34,016 bases of DNA, from IMG/VR virus record IMGVR_UViG_3300046012_000211, positions 1 through 34,016 of that record; one strand, written 5' to 3'. Each line of letters opens with the position of its first letter. Positions within the stretch are counted from its first letter, which is position 1. Source of the stretch: a virus. The notes under the pieces are model-generated. The model searched no databases. It was not told the DNA's origin and saw only the letters and a program-made list of their open reading frames with translations. A program made the translations under genes and the position numbers. Positions 22,868 through 28,523 of the stretch are shown one piece after another.

Positions 22868-23112
22868 CGACCATCACGATCAGCATCACGATCCCCGACG
22901 GGGCCACGGTCAGCGTTGACAACGGTCCGCCCGTGGGCCCGCCCGCGCAGACGTTCACGCCGGTCGAGTCGACGTCGGATTGGGTTTGCCCCGAGCACGG
23001 CGGCGCCCGCGTCGTCCCCGCCGGCGTGTCCAAGAAGACCGGCAAGCCGTACCCCGCGTTCCGCGTGTGCATGCGCCAGGAGTGCGATCAGAAGGAACCA
23101 GCGAACCGCTAG
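22864..23112 (+). CDS. Small zinc-ribbon protein of the recombination module
   Basis: The 82-residue protein has a beta N-terminus (TTITISITIPDGATVSVDNG) and a short zinc-ribbon: WVCPEHGGARVVPAGVSKKT, GKPYPAFRVCMRQECDQKE, with Cys-x2-His and Cys-x4-Cys. The phrase VPAGVSKKTGKPYPAF recurs in phage and plasmid single-strand DNA-binding or annealing-associated proteins. A DNA-binding helper role fits its place between endonuclease VII and replication genes. It starts at an ATGA overlap. Confidence 0.7.
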   Translation: MTTITISITIPDGATVSVDNGPPVGPPAQTFTPVESTSDWVCPEHGGARVVPAGVSKKTGKPYPAFRVCMRQECDQKEPANR

Positions 23113-23150
23113 AACGGCCGAAGGCGACCGTCACCGCCGGAGGGAGACAG

Positions 23151-23564
23151 ATGGCAATAACGACGAGGCCACCGCGGGTCCGGTTGCGGATCACCCGAGA
23201 CCACGACGCCGAGCTCTACTGCTACGGCTGCCGCGACTGGCTACCGATCACCGCCGAGTTCTGGCCGACGCCGCGGTTCTGGCGCTGCAAGGCGTGCGAG
23301 TCCGATCGCTCGAAGCTCTACCAGGCGCGCCGCGCGTTCGATCCCGAGTGGCGCGCGATGCAGATCCGCAAGTCGATCCGCTATCGCGCCTACATCGCGG
23401 GCCTCGATCCGACGATCGCGGCGGCCGAAGCAGCCGAGCGACGGGAACTGGAGGCTGCCCGACAGCGCGCAACTCGAGCGAACACCGAGGCCGAACGTGG
23501 CACTCGCGCATACAAAGCGGCATGGCAACGGGTCCGCCGCGCCGAGATCAAGGACGCGGCGTGA
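23151..23564 (+). CDS. Zinc-ribbon protein with helical basic tail
   Basis: The 137-residue protein starts 6 bases after GGAGGGAGA. Two CxxC pairs (AELYCYGCRDWLPITAEFW; FWRCKACESDRSKLYQARR) make a treble-clef or zinc-ribbon seen in phage proteins next to HNH nucleases. The rest is a long charged helix (EAAERRELEAARQRATRANT; AYKAAWQRVRRAEIKDAA). It is probably nucleic-acid binding. The stop overlaps the HNH gene's GTG. Confidence 0.72.
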   Translation: MAITTRPPRVRLRITRDHDAELYCYGCRDWLPITAEFWPTPRFWRCKACESDRSKLYQARRAFDPEWRAMQIRKSIRYRAYIAGLDPTIAAAEAAERRELEAARQRATRANTEAERGTRAYKAAWQRVRRAEIKDAA

Positions 23565-23971
23565 GCGATGACCGGGCGCGGTTCTATCCGCGCGGCTGGT
23601 TCGATGGACCGCTCGCGATCGTCACGTCGAGCCACGTCCGCATCCACTACCGATCCCAAGAGGAGCCGTGGTGGCACGACGATCGGGCTCTGGCGCGGTG
23701 GTTCCGCGGGCTCGTCGCCGAGAGATCGGCGCAACGGCGGGGTCGGCGCGGCTACATCCCCGATCGGGTCTGGTTGCCGATCCTCGCGGCCTTTGGAAAC
23801 GCCTGCGCCTACTGCGGCGCGACGGACGTTCCGCTCGAGAAAGAGCACCGCGTCGCGGTGTCTCGGGGCGGCACGGACGATCCGTCCAACCTCGTCCCGG
23901 CGTGCAAGCCGTGCAACGTGCGCAAGAGCAACCACGATCCGGCCGACTGGCCGCTCCTGGTGGACGCATGA
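23561..23971 (+). CDS. HNH endonuclease
   Basis: The 136-residue protein carries a classic HNH core at residues about 80-125: NACAYCGATDVPLEKEHRVA (Cys82, Cys85, His96), VSRGGTDDPSNLVPAC (Asn110, Cys115) and KPCNVRKSNHDP (Cys118, final His). The N-terminal 75 residues include RFYPRGWFDGPLAIVTSSHV and a basic RSAQRRGRRGYIPDRVW. It lies within the early operon far from terminase, so a packaging role is less likely than DNA processing or homing. Confidence 0.88.
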   Translation: MSDDRARFYPRGWFDGPLAIVTSSHVRIHYRSQEEPWWHDDRALARWFRGLVAERSAQRRGRRGYIPDRVWLPILAAFGNACAYCGATDVPLEKEHRVAVSRGGTDDPSNLVPACKPCNVRKSNHDPADWPLLVDA

Positions 23972-24708
23972 ATGTCTGGCTCCGCCTGTCTGCCACCTTC
24001 CACGAGCACCCGAAGATGCTAGCCGTCCGCGTTGACGCCGTCGGCAAGGCCGACTCCGCCGAGCTCGGCTGGTATCGCCTGCTCATGGCCGCCAAGCGGT
24101 ACGGACGCTGGACGTTCGCCTCGGAAGCACACCTGGAGCACGTCGCCGGACCGTACTACCGCTTCGTGGCGCTGTACCGCACACACCATCTGCTCGACGG
24201 TCTGACCGTCCACGACGGCGAGACGTACAACGCGATCAAGACGCCCGCCGAGCGGAAGGAAGAGCAGCGTCAGCGTGACAAGGAGTCACGCGGGGGTGTC
24301 ACGGACGATCGTGACATGCCGCGTGACACAAATGTCACGCTAGAGGAGAGAGATAAGAGAGACAAGAAAGAAGAGAGAGATAGTCCGGCATCCGCCGCCG
24401 CCGATCGTGACTGTCTCGACACCTACTACGAGCTGACCCTCTACCGCCCGTGGGGCCAGTGGTCCGGGGACAAGTTGCGCGAAGCCGCAACCACCTACGG
24501 CGACGAGAACGTGTCGGCCGCCATGCGGGCCGAGGCGACCGCGGATCCCGATCGCAAGACGCTGATCGACCGGACCCTCGCCGGCCTCGCTCGAGGCCTG
24601 GAGCGGGAGCAGCGGAACCGCAAGCCGAAGCCGCGGACGATCCGCGTCGTCACCGACGCCGAGCGGGCGGCGGCGATGGAAGAGATCCGGCGGGAGTCGT
24701 TGTCGTGA
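23968..24708 (+). CDS. Putative replication initiator / helicase loader-like protein
   Basis: The 246-residue product has an N-terminal region like phage replication proteins with a winged-helix start (MNVWLRLSATFHEHPKMLAV, SAELGWYRLLMAAKRYGRWT, SEAHLEHVAGPYYRFVALYR, LLDGLTVHDG). A charged linker (about 95-145) and a DnaD-like helical C-terminus (LDTYYELTLYRPWGQWSGDK, LREAATTYGDENVSAAMRAE) follow. The linker DNA contains six alternating GTGAC half-sites, as expected of an origin within an initiator gene (lambda O). No helicase or primase motif is present. It starts at an ATGA overlap with the HNH gene. Confidence 0.7.
   Translation: MNVWLRLSATFHEHPKMLAVRVDAVGKADSAELGWYRLLMAAKRYGRWTFASEAHLEHVAGPYYRFVALYRTHHLLDGLTVHDGETYNAIKTPAERKEEQRQRDKESRGGVTDDRDMPRDTNVTLEERDKRDKKEERDSPASAAADRDCLDTYYELTLYRPWGQWSGDKLREAATTYGDENVSAAMRAEATADPDRKTLIDRTLAGLARGLEREQRNRKPKPRTIRVVTDAERAAAMEEIRRESLS
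24273..24386. other. Candidate replication origin: GTGAC iteron pairs plus polypurine tract
   Basis: Three inverted pairs are seen: GCGTGAC-aagga-GTCACGC (24273-24291), TGTCACG-gacgat-CGTGACA (24297-24316) and GCGTGACA-caaa-TGTCACGC (24321-24340), so six half-sites with cores 10-13 bp apart. A seventh CGTGAC is at 24406-24411. Right after the third pair, 24342-24382 is almost pure purine and far less GC-rich than its surroundings, a plausible unwinding element. The array lies in the linker of the initiator gene. Confidence 0.7.
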
Positions 24709-25022
24709 CCAAGTACGTCGCGTTCAGTCCACCGCATCTGCTCAAGGAATACCTCGGCAAGCCCGGCCACGAGATCGAGGGGCTGGCCCTCCCGCCGGCC
24801 GGACTCCAGGCGCTCGCCGATAGCCGCGTCCTCGGCCACGAGACGCTCGTCGTCCAGGGTCGCTGGGACCACGACGACGGCCGGTTCTATCTCGATCTCG
24901 CCGTCCCGACCGGCCACATCGAAGCCGTGACGAACTACCGCCACGACGGTGGCCGCCTCCGGCTGATCTGCCAGGACTGCGGGATGAAGGACGGCAAGCA
25001 CAAGCGGGGCTGCGCGGCATGA
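24705..25022 (+). CDS. Small early protein with C-terminal zinc motif, function unknown
   Basis: The 105-residue protein starts TKYVAFSPPHLLKEYLGKPG and has a beta-rich middle (LVVQGRWDHDDGRFYLDLAV, PTGHIEAVTNYRHDGGRLRL). It ends ICQDCGMKDGKHKRGCAA, with CxxC, His and Cys able to form one zinc knuckle. It is linked by a GTGA overlap to the replication gene and an ATGA overlap to the next. No family was recognised. Confidence 0.65.
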   Translation: MTKYVAFSPPHLLKEYLGKPGHEIEGLALPPAGLQALADSRVLGHETLVVQGRWDHDDGRFYLDLAVPTGHIEAVTNYRHDGGRLRLICQDCGMKDGKHKRGCAA

Positions 25023-25522
25023 CCGACGAGTGGCCGCCTTCCTTCGACGAACCCCGTGATCCGGTTCGCAACTGCCGCCATCCGAAGTGGAAGCGACGGA
25101 TGTCCGGCGGCGACATCGTGTGCGGCGTCTGCGCCAAGACGATCGACCCCGACGCAATGGACCGCGGGCGAAGGGCAGCCCGGCGAGGGAAGGACATCCA
25201 GCGTCGACAGATCGTCGGCCTCGGCGGGCGGAACCTGGCCGGCAACAACCCGAACCACGACGGGCAGGGGATCATGTTCAGTTACGAATCGAAGTCCGGC
25301 CCGGCCGCGTTCAGCGAGCGGGTGTGGCGCTGGCTCACCGGCATCCCGGTCACAGCCACCCAATCTCGCGTGTTGATCGTGACCGACAAGCCCGGCGCCG
25401 GGCGCAAGGCGCGGGCCTACGTCGTCGTCGAGTACGGCGAATGGAAGCTGCTCCACGGGGAGCTGCGCGACACCGACGACGAGATCCAGCCGGTTGATCC
25501 GTACCTGGAGAAGCTGGCATGA
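25019..25522 (+). CDS. Zinc-motif protein with resolvase-like PD-(D/E)XK pattern
   Basis: The 167-residue protein begins with a Cys/His group (RNCRHPKWKRRMSGGDIVCG, VCAKTID). The second part, RGRRAARRGKDIQRRQIVGL, then GIMFSYESKSGPAAFSERVW, and SRVLIVTDKPGAGRKARAYV followed by VVEYGEWKLLHGEL, resembles small VRR-NUC/Holliday-resolvase-like nucleases with an E-x-K site (Glu-Ser-Lys) and a later Tyr/Trp strand. A clear upstream catalytic Asp could not be fixed, so the nuclease call is tentative. It sits in the recombination/replication operon. Confidence 0.55.
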   Translation: MTDEWPPSFDEPRDPVRNCRHPKWKRRMSGGDIVCGVCAKTIDPDAMDRGRRAARRGKDIQRRQIVGLGGRNLAGNNPNHDGQGIMFSYESKSGPAAFSERVWRWLTGIPVTATQSRVLIVTDKPGAGRKARAYVVVEYGEWKLLHGELRDTDDEIQPVDPYLEKLA

Positions 25523-25914
25523 GGCTGCTCGTCAGTGGGAGCCGCGAGTGGAGCAATCGCGACTACCTGTTCGGCGTCCTCGACGGCATCCACGCCAGCC
25601 AGGACGTGACCGTCCTCATCGAAGGGGAGGCCCGCGGCGCCGACGAGCTGTCTCGCGAGTGGGCCAACGGCCACCGGATCAAGGTGCTCCCGTTCCCGGC
25701 CAAGTGGGACGAACAGGGTCGCGCCGCCGGCGTCATCCGCAACGAATCAATGATCCGCTCCGGCCGGCCCGAGCTCGTCGTCGCCTTCTGGAACGGCACG
25801 TCGAAGGGGACCGCGCACCTGATCTCCGCCGCCCGTGAAGCCGGCCTCGAGGTGTGGATCTTCACCGGGCCGAAGGCTCCGGGCGCAGCCCGGCCTCTTT
25901 CTCAGAGTTCGTGA
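25519..25914 (+). CDS. SLOG-fold (DUF2493/YspA-like) nucleotide-binding protein
   Basis: The 131-residue protein matches the SLOG family: LLVSGSREWSNRDYLFGVLD with the GSR motif, VLIEGEARGADELSREWANG with the G-x-x-x-G-x-D site, VLPFPAKWDEQGRAAGVIRN, and PELVVAFWNGTSKGTAHLIS. This Rossmann-like fold binds nucleotides or nucleotide-sugar ligands; its role in phages is not established. A GC hairpin (CCGGGC-GCA-GCCCGG, 25879-25893) at its 3' end could act as a weak terminator. Confidence 0.83.
   Translation: MRLLVSGSREWSNRDYLFGVLDGIHASQDVTVLIEGEARGADELSREWANGHRIKVLPFPAKWDEQGRAAGVIRNESMIRSGRPELVVAFWNGTSKGTAHLISAAREAGLEVWIFTGPKAPGAARPLSQSS
25879..25903 (+). terminator. Weak terminator-like hairpin
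   Basis: CCGGGC (25879-25884) pairs with GCCCGG (25888-25893) around GCA, followed by CCTCTTTCTC. It lies in the last codons of the SLOG gene, just before a new gene with its own strong SD (GAAGGAGA, 25912-25919). It may mark the end of the replication operon, but the T run is poor. Confidence 0.4.
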
Positions 25915-25925
25915 AGGAGACACCC

Positions 25926-26243
25926 ATGACCGGAGAGAGCCAGGTGGAGACGCGCCAAGGACGGACGAAGATGGCGTCGCGCGGCTCGATCGACGAGCTC
26001 CGGGCGTTCATCGCGGAGGAGTACCGCGGCACGGTTCCGGCGCTCGTCTGGGTCGGCGCGATCCCCGAGGACGAAGGTCTCAGCGGCGTCCGGTACGAGT
26101 ACGCCGACGGATCTCGGATCGAGGCGTGGGGCGAGCGCTGGACGTGGTTCGCCAACGACGGCGCGGCTCCCGAACGCTCTGGCTCATGGGATCCCGCTCG
26201 TCAACCCCAAGGAGCAGATGACGTGAACGGAGGAGAGCAGTGA
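25926..26243 (+). CDS. Accessory small protein, function unknown
   Basis: The 105-residue protein starts 6 bases after GAAGGAGA. Its core is SIDELRAFIAEEYRGTVPAL, VWVGAIPEDEGLSGVRYEYA, DGSRIEAWGERWTWFANDG, an alpha/beta pattern without known catalytic residues. Both ends look flexible (TGESQVETRQGRTK; WDPARQPQGADDVNGGEQ). It is the first of a run of small accessory genes. Confidence 0.68.
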   Translation: MTGESQVETRQGRTKMASRGSIDELRAFIAEEYRGTVPALVWVGAIPEDEGLSGVRYEYADGSRIEAWGERWTWFANDGAAPERSGSWDPARQPQGADDVNGGEQ

Positions 26244-26545
26244 GCCGCAAGCAAACGCTCATCGAGGAACTGCGCGACTGGACGACGCGCTCCGAGCCGT
26301 GGACCGGACCGGCGACATGGACCGGCGAGGACGGCTACAACGCCGCCATCGAGGAGGTCGCCGGGATGCTGAACTATCACCGCGACGAGGAGGACTCGGA
26401 GGAAGAGGCGCGGCGGTTGCTCGGCTACCTCTGGACAGCGACCGGCAAGAACCATCTCCGCCCCGTCAGTGACCTGTTCGCCGAAGACGACCCCATCGTC
26501 GCGGACGTGGAACGGCTCGCCATCTTCGCGGTTCCCGTTCGATGA
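26240..26545 (+). CDS. Acidic helical accessory protein, function unknown
   Basis: The 101-residue protein (GTG start overlapping the previous stop) reads SRKQTLIEELRDWTTRSEPW, NAAIEEVAGMLNYHRDEEDS, EEEARRLLGYLWTATGKNHL, FAEDDPIVADVERLAIFAVP. It is acidic and predicted helical, without membrane segments or metal-binding residues. The negative charge recalls DNA-mimic style proteins, but nothing specific supports that. It ends at an ATGA overlap with the next gene. Confidence 0.65.
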   Translation: MSRKQTLIEELRDWTTRSEPWTGPATWTGEDGYNAAIEEVAGMLNYHRDEEDSEEEARRLLGYLWTATGKNHLRPVSDLFAEDDPIVADVERLAIFAVPVR

Positions 26546-26958
26546 CCACTCCCGAGACACCGAGCGAGCTGACGGGGGAAGGGCTGCGAGAGCCCGACGT
26601 GCGTCGGTTGGCTGCTGCGATGCGAGCGGTCGATGTCGTCGAGAAGCGTCCCGTGGACAAGTACGTTGGGCTCGCCTCGGAGATCGTCGCGGCCATCCTC
26701 GCCGCCCTTCCCAACCGAGAGGCTGCCCCGGAAGGGCTCCGAGAGACGCTGGCCGACTACTTCAAGGCGACCGACGACATTCGCGACGCGGGCGAGGCCC
26801 GTCTCGGCGACCCGCACCTGATCGCCGCGATGTACCGCGATGCTGGTGACCGGAAGCGCAAGGCCGAGGCCGTTCTCCGCGCCGCTCTCGCCACCCCTCC
26901 CGGTGATCCCGACGAGGCGCGCAACCGCGAGCACGACGAGGAGGGCAACCATGTCTGA
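26542..26958 (+). CDS. Modular accessory protein with shared linkers (copy 1)
   Basis: The 138-residue protein consists of an ETPSE start block, a helical module (EPDVRRLAAAMRAVDVVEKR, VGLASEIVAAIL), the linker ALPNREAAPEGL, a second module (ETLADYFKATDDIRDAGEAR, AAMYRDAGDRKRKAEAVLRA), the linker ALATPPGDP and an acidic tail. The three linker blocks recur at nucleotide level in the next gene, while the modules do not resemble each other. No catalytic motif is visible. Its last 8 bases overlap the next gene. Function unknown. Confidence 0.72.
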   Translation: MTTPETPSELTGEGLREPDVRRLAAAMRAVDVVEKRPVDKYVGLASEIVAAILAALPNREAAPEGLRETLADYFKATDDIRDAGEARLGDPHLIAAMYRDAGDRKRKAEAVLRAALATPPGDPDEARNREHDEEGNHV

Positions 26959-27429
26959 GACACCGAGCGAGCGTGATCCCGAGCGAGTCGAACGGTTCCG
27001 GGCGGTGGTCGAGCGCACGATCCACGCTCAGACGTGTCGCGCTCAGGCCCACAAGCCGGGTACGCAGACGCAGTGTCGGTTCCCGACCGCCGAAGCCGAG
27101 CGCTTCCTCGACGAGGCGGAAGCCGCCCTTCCCAACCGAGAGGCTGCCCCAGAAGGGCTGAACGACGCCTATCGCGAACGGAACGCCGTCGTCGCGGCGC
27201 TCATCCGAACGAACGGCTGGCCCTGTTGGCTCGCCGACGCTCCCGACGCGGCCGGCTGGGTCATCGTGTACGCCGAGACGCCGCGCGGTCAGGTGTCATG
27301 GCACGTCGGGCCGGACGACTTCGACCTGTTCGACGGCTTCGGCACCGTCGCGCCGGTCGGCTGGGACGGCCACACGACCGAGGAGAAGTACGGGCGGCTC
27401 GCCGCTCTCGCCACCCCTCCCGGTGATCC
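26554..27429 (+). repeat. Three pairs of direct DNA repeats shared by two adjacent genes
   Basis: Pair S: 26554-26569 and 26957-26972, 16 of 16 bases identical (gene start). Pair M: 26701-26738 and 27122-27159, 37 of 38 identical (ALPNREAAPEGL linker). Pair E: 26881-26909 and 27401-27429, 29 of 29 identical (LATPPGDP linker). The order S-M-E is kept while the sequences between them are unrelated. Confidence 0.93.
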
Positions 27430-27448
27430 AGTAACGAAGGAAGGCTAA
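26951..27448 (+). CDS. Modular accessory protein with shared linkers (copy 2)
   Basis: The 165-residue protein repeats the plan of its neighbour: SETPSE start, a module with Cys pairs (HAQTCRAQAHKPGTQTQCRF), the linker ALPNREAAPEGL, then a second module AYRERNAVVAALIRTNGWPC, WLADAPDAAGWVIVYAETPR, GQVSWHVGPDDFDLFDGF, and GWDGHTTEEKYGRLA, closing with ALATPPGDP. The second module resembles a widespread small phage protein with a GQVSWH...WDGHTTEEKY signature, function unknown. The linkers are nearly identical in DNA to those of 26542-26958. Confidence 0.75.
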   Translation: MSETPSERDPERVERFRAVVERTIHAQTCRAQAHKPGTQTQCRFPTAEAERFLDEAEAALPNREAAPEGLNDAYRERNAVVAALIRTNGWPCWLADAPDAAGWVIVYAETPRGQVSWHVGPDDFDLFDGFGTVAPVGWDGHTTEEKYGRLAALATPPGDPVTKEG

Positions 27449-27451
27449 GCG

Positions 27452-27820
27452 ATGACGAAGGAAGCCGCGCCTGCGGTCGCGGAGGCTACGCCCCGGCCGT
27501 GGTTCTGGGACAGCTACTCGCGCATCTACGGGAGCCCGGCCGTAATGGTGGACGGCGACCCGGCGTACCCGCAAGTCGTCCCGTTGCCGAACCCGACGCG
27601 CGGCGACGTGACAACCCGGCAGGGCGGGGCGGACGCGCGCCTCATCGTCGCGGCGGTCAATGACTATGACCGCCTCCGCCGCATCGAAGCGGCGGCCCGT
27701 CTGACCCGCAACGTCCGTTTCCTCGGAGACGACCTCCCGGCGTTCGTCGGCGAATGGGTCGCGGTCCCGGCCGAGGACTTCGATCGACTTCGTGCCGCCC
27801 GTTCCGAGGTCTCCTCCTAA
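27452..27820 (+). CDS. Accessory protein with EAAP-type leader, function unknown
   Basis: The 122-residue protein starts with a leader TKEAAPAVAEATPRPW, related in style to the EAAP linkers upstream. The body, WFWDSYSRIYGSPAVMVDGD, GGADARLIVAAVNDYDRLRR, matches a common small phage protein in which ADARLIVAAVN-x-[Y/H] recurs; its function is unknown. The C-terminus has EWVAVPAEDFDRLRAARSEV. A GAAGGAAGG-type SD overlaps the previous stop. Confidence 0.7.
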   Translation: MTKEAAPAVAEATPRPWFWDSYSRIYGSPAVMVDGDPAYPQVVPLPNPTRGDVTTRQGGADARLIVAAVNDYDRLRRIEAAARLTRNVRFLGDDLPAFVGEWVAVPAEDFDRLRAARSEVSS

Positions 27821-27825
27821 CGCTC

Positions 27826-28176
27826 ATGGGGGACCTACTGAGTTCCAACGAGGAGGCCGCGCCAAGCGCGGAGGCTGCGCCGCGCCGGATCCAACGTCAA
27901 CGGACGAAGGGCTGGCGCATGCCGCCCGGCGCGGTGTACGTCGGGCGACCGACCCGTTGGGGCAATCGCTGGCCGGTGGGTCGCAGCGTCTGGCGCGTCG
28001 ATGGCCGGGTCACGCGGTACAACCTCAGCGCCGACGCATCGGTCCTGATCTACCGCGCGTGGGTGAAGCGCGAGGGCATCGACGTCTCGCCCCTTCGCGG
28101 CCGCGACCTCGCGTGCTGGTGCCCGTTGGACGAGCCGTGTCACGCCGACGTCCTCTTGGAACTGGCGAACGCTTGA
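27826..28176 (+). CDS. DUF4326 protein with MGDLLS tag
   Basis: The 116-residue protein begins MGDLLSSNEEAAPSAEAAPR, a tag plus EAAP linker, then the DUF4326 domain: GWRMPPGAVYVGRPTRWGNR, VLIYRAWVKREGIDVSPLRG, RDLACWCPLDEPCHADVLLE, with conserved R-P-[T/S]-x-W-G-N and C-W-C-x4-x-P-C-H. DUF4326 is common in phages and its biochemical role is unknown. The first 17 bases are almost identical to the start of the excisionase gene at 28179. Confidence 0.85.
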   Translation: MGDLLSSNEEAAPSAEAAPRRIQRQRTKGWRMPPGAVYVGRPTRWGNRWPVGRSVWRVDGRVTRYNLSADASVLIYRAWVKREGIDVSPLRGRDLACWCPLDEPCHADVLLELANA

Positions 28177-28178
28177 CG

Positions 28179-28523
28179 ATGGGAGACCTACTGAGCCCGG
28201 ACGCGCTCGCACGCAAGCTCGGAGTTTCGCGCGCGAAGTGCATCGCGATGGCGCGGGGCGGTATGCCACACGTCCGGCTCGGCCGGGAGTATCGCTTTGA
28301 CGAAGGGGACGTCGATGCCTGGATCGACCGAAGGAAGTCCTATGATCCCGCCGATGGGGAGGCCGCGACACCGGGGCAACGGGGACGGCACGACGTACCC
28401 GGTTCCGGGGCGAAAGAAGCCGTGGGCCGCAAGCATCACCGTCGGCTGGACGCTCGAGGGCCGGCCCATTCGCAGGGCGCGCTACGCATCGTCGGAACGC
28501 GAGGCGAAGGCCATGCTGCTTGA
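28179..28523 (+). CDS. xis: Excisionase-like MerR-type helix-turn-helix protein
   Basis: Residues 6-55 form an HTH_17/excisionase domain: SPDALARKLGVSRAKCIAMA, RGGMPHVRLGREYRFDEGDV, DAWIDRRKS. It would bind DNA near the attachment site and steer the integrase towards excision. The start MGDLLS repeats that of the DUF4326 gene. The frame then runs 182 bases into the integrase gene in another register, adding an Arg/Gly-rich tail of about 60 residues that looks like a by-product of the integrase sequence. The functional part is probably the first 55-60 residues. Confidence 0.8.
   Translation: MGDLLSPDALARKLGVSRAKCIAMARGGMPHVRLGREYRFDEGDVDAWIDRRKSYDPADGEAATPGQRGRHDVPGSGAKEAVGRKHHRRLDARGPAHSQGALRIVGTRGEGHAA

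Noticed and set aside
23561-23971. HNH gene considered as a packaging nuclease
   Set aside because: Packaging HNH genes lie beside terminase; this one is in the early operon more than 21 kb away in the window.
26554-27429. Repeated blocks considered as a CRISPR array
   Set aside because: Only two copies of each of three different blocks exist, spacing is hundreds of bases, and all lie in frame within genes.
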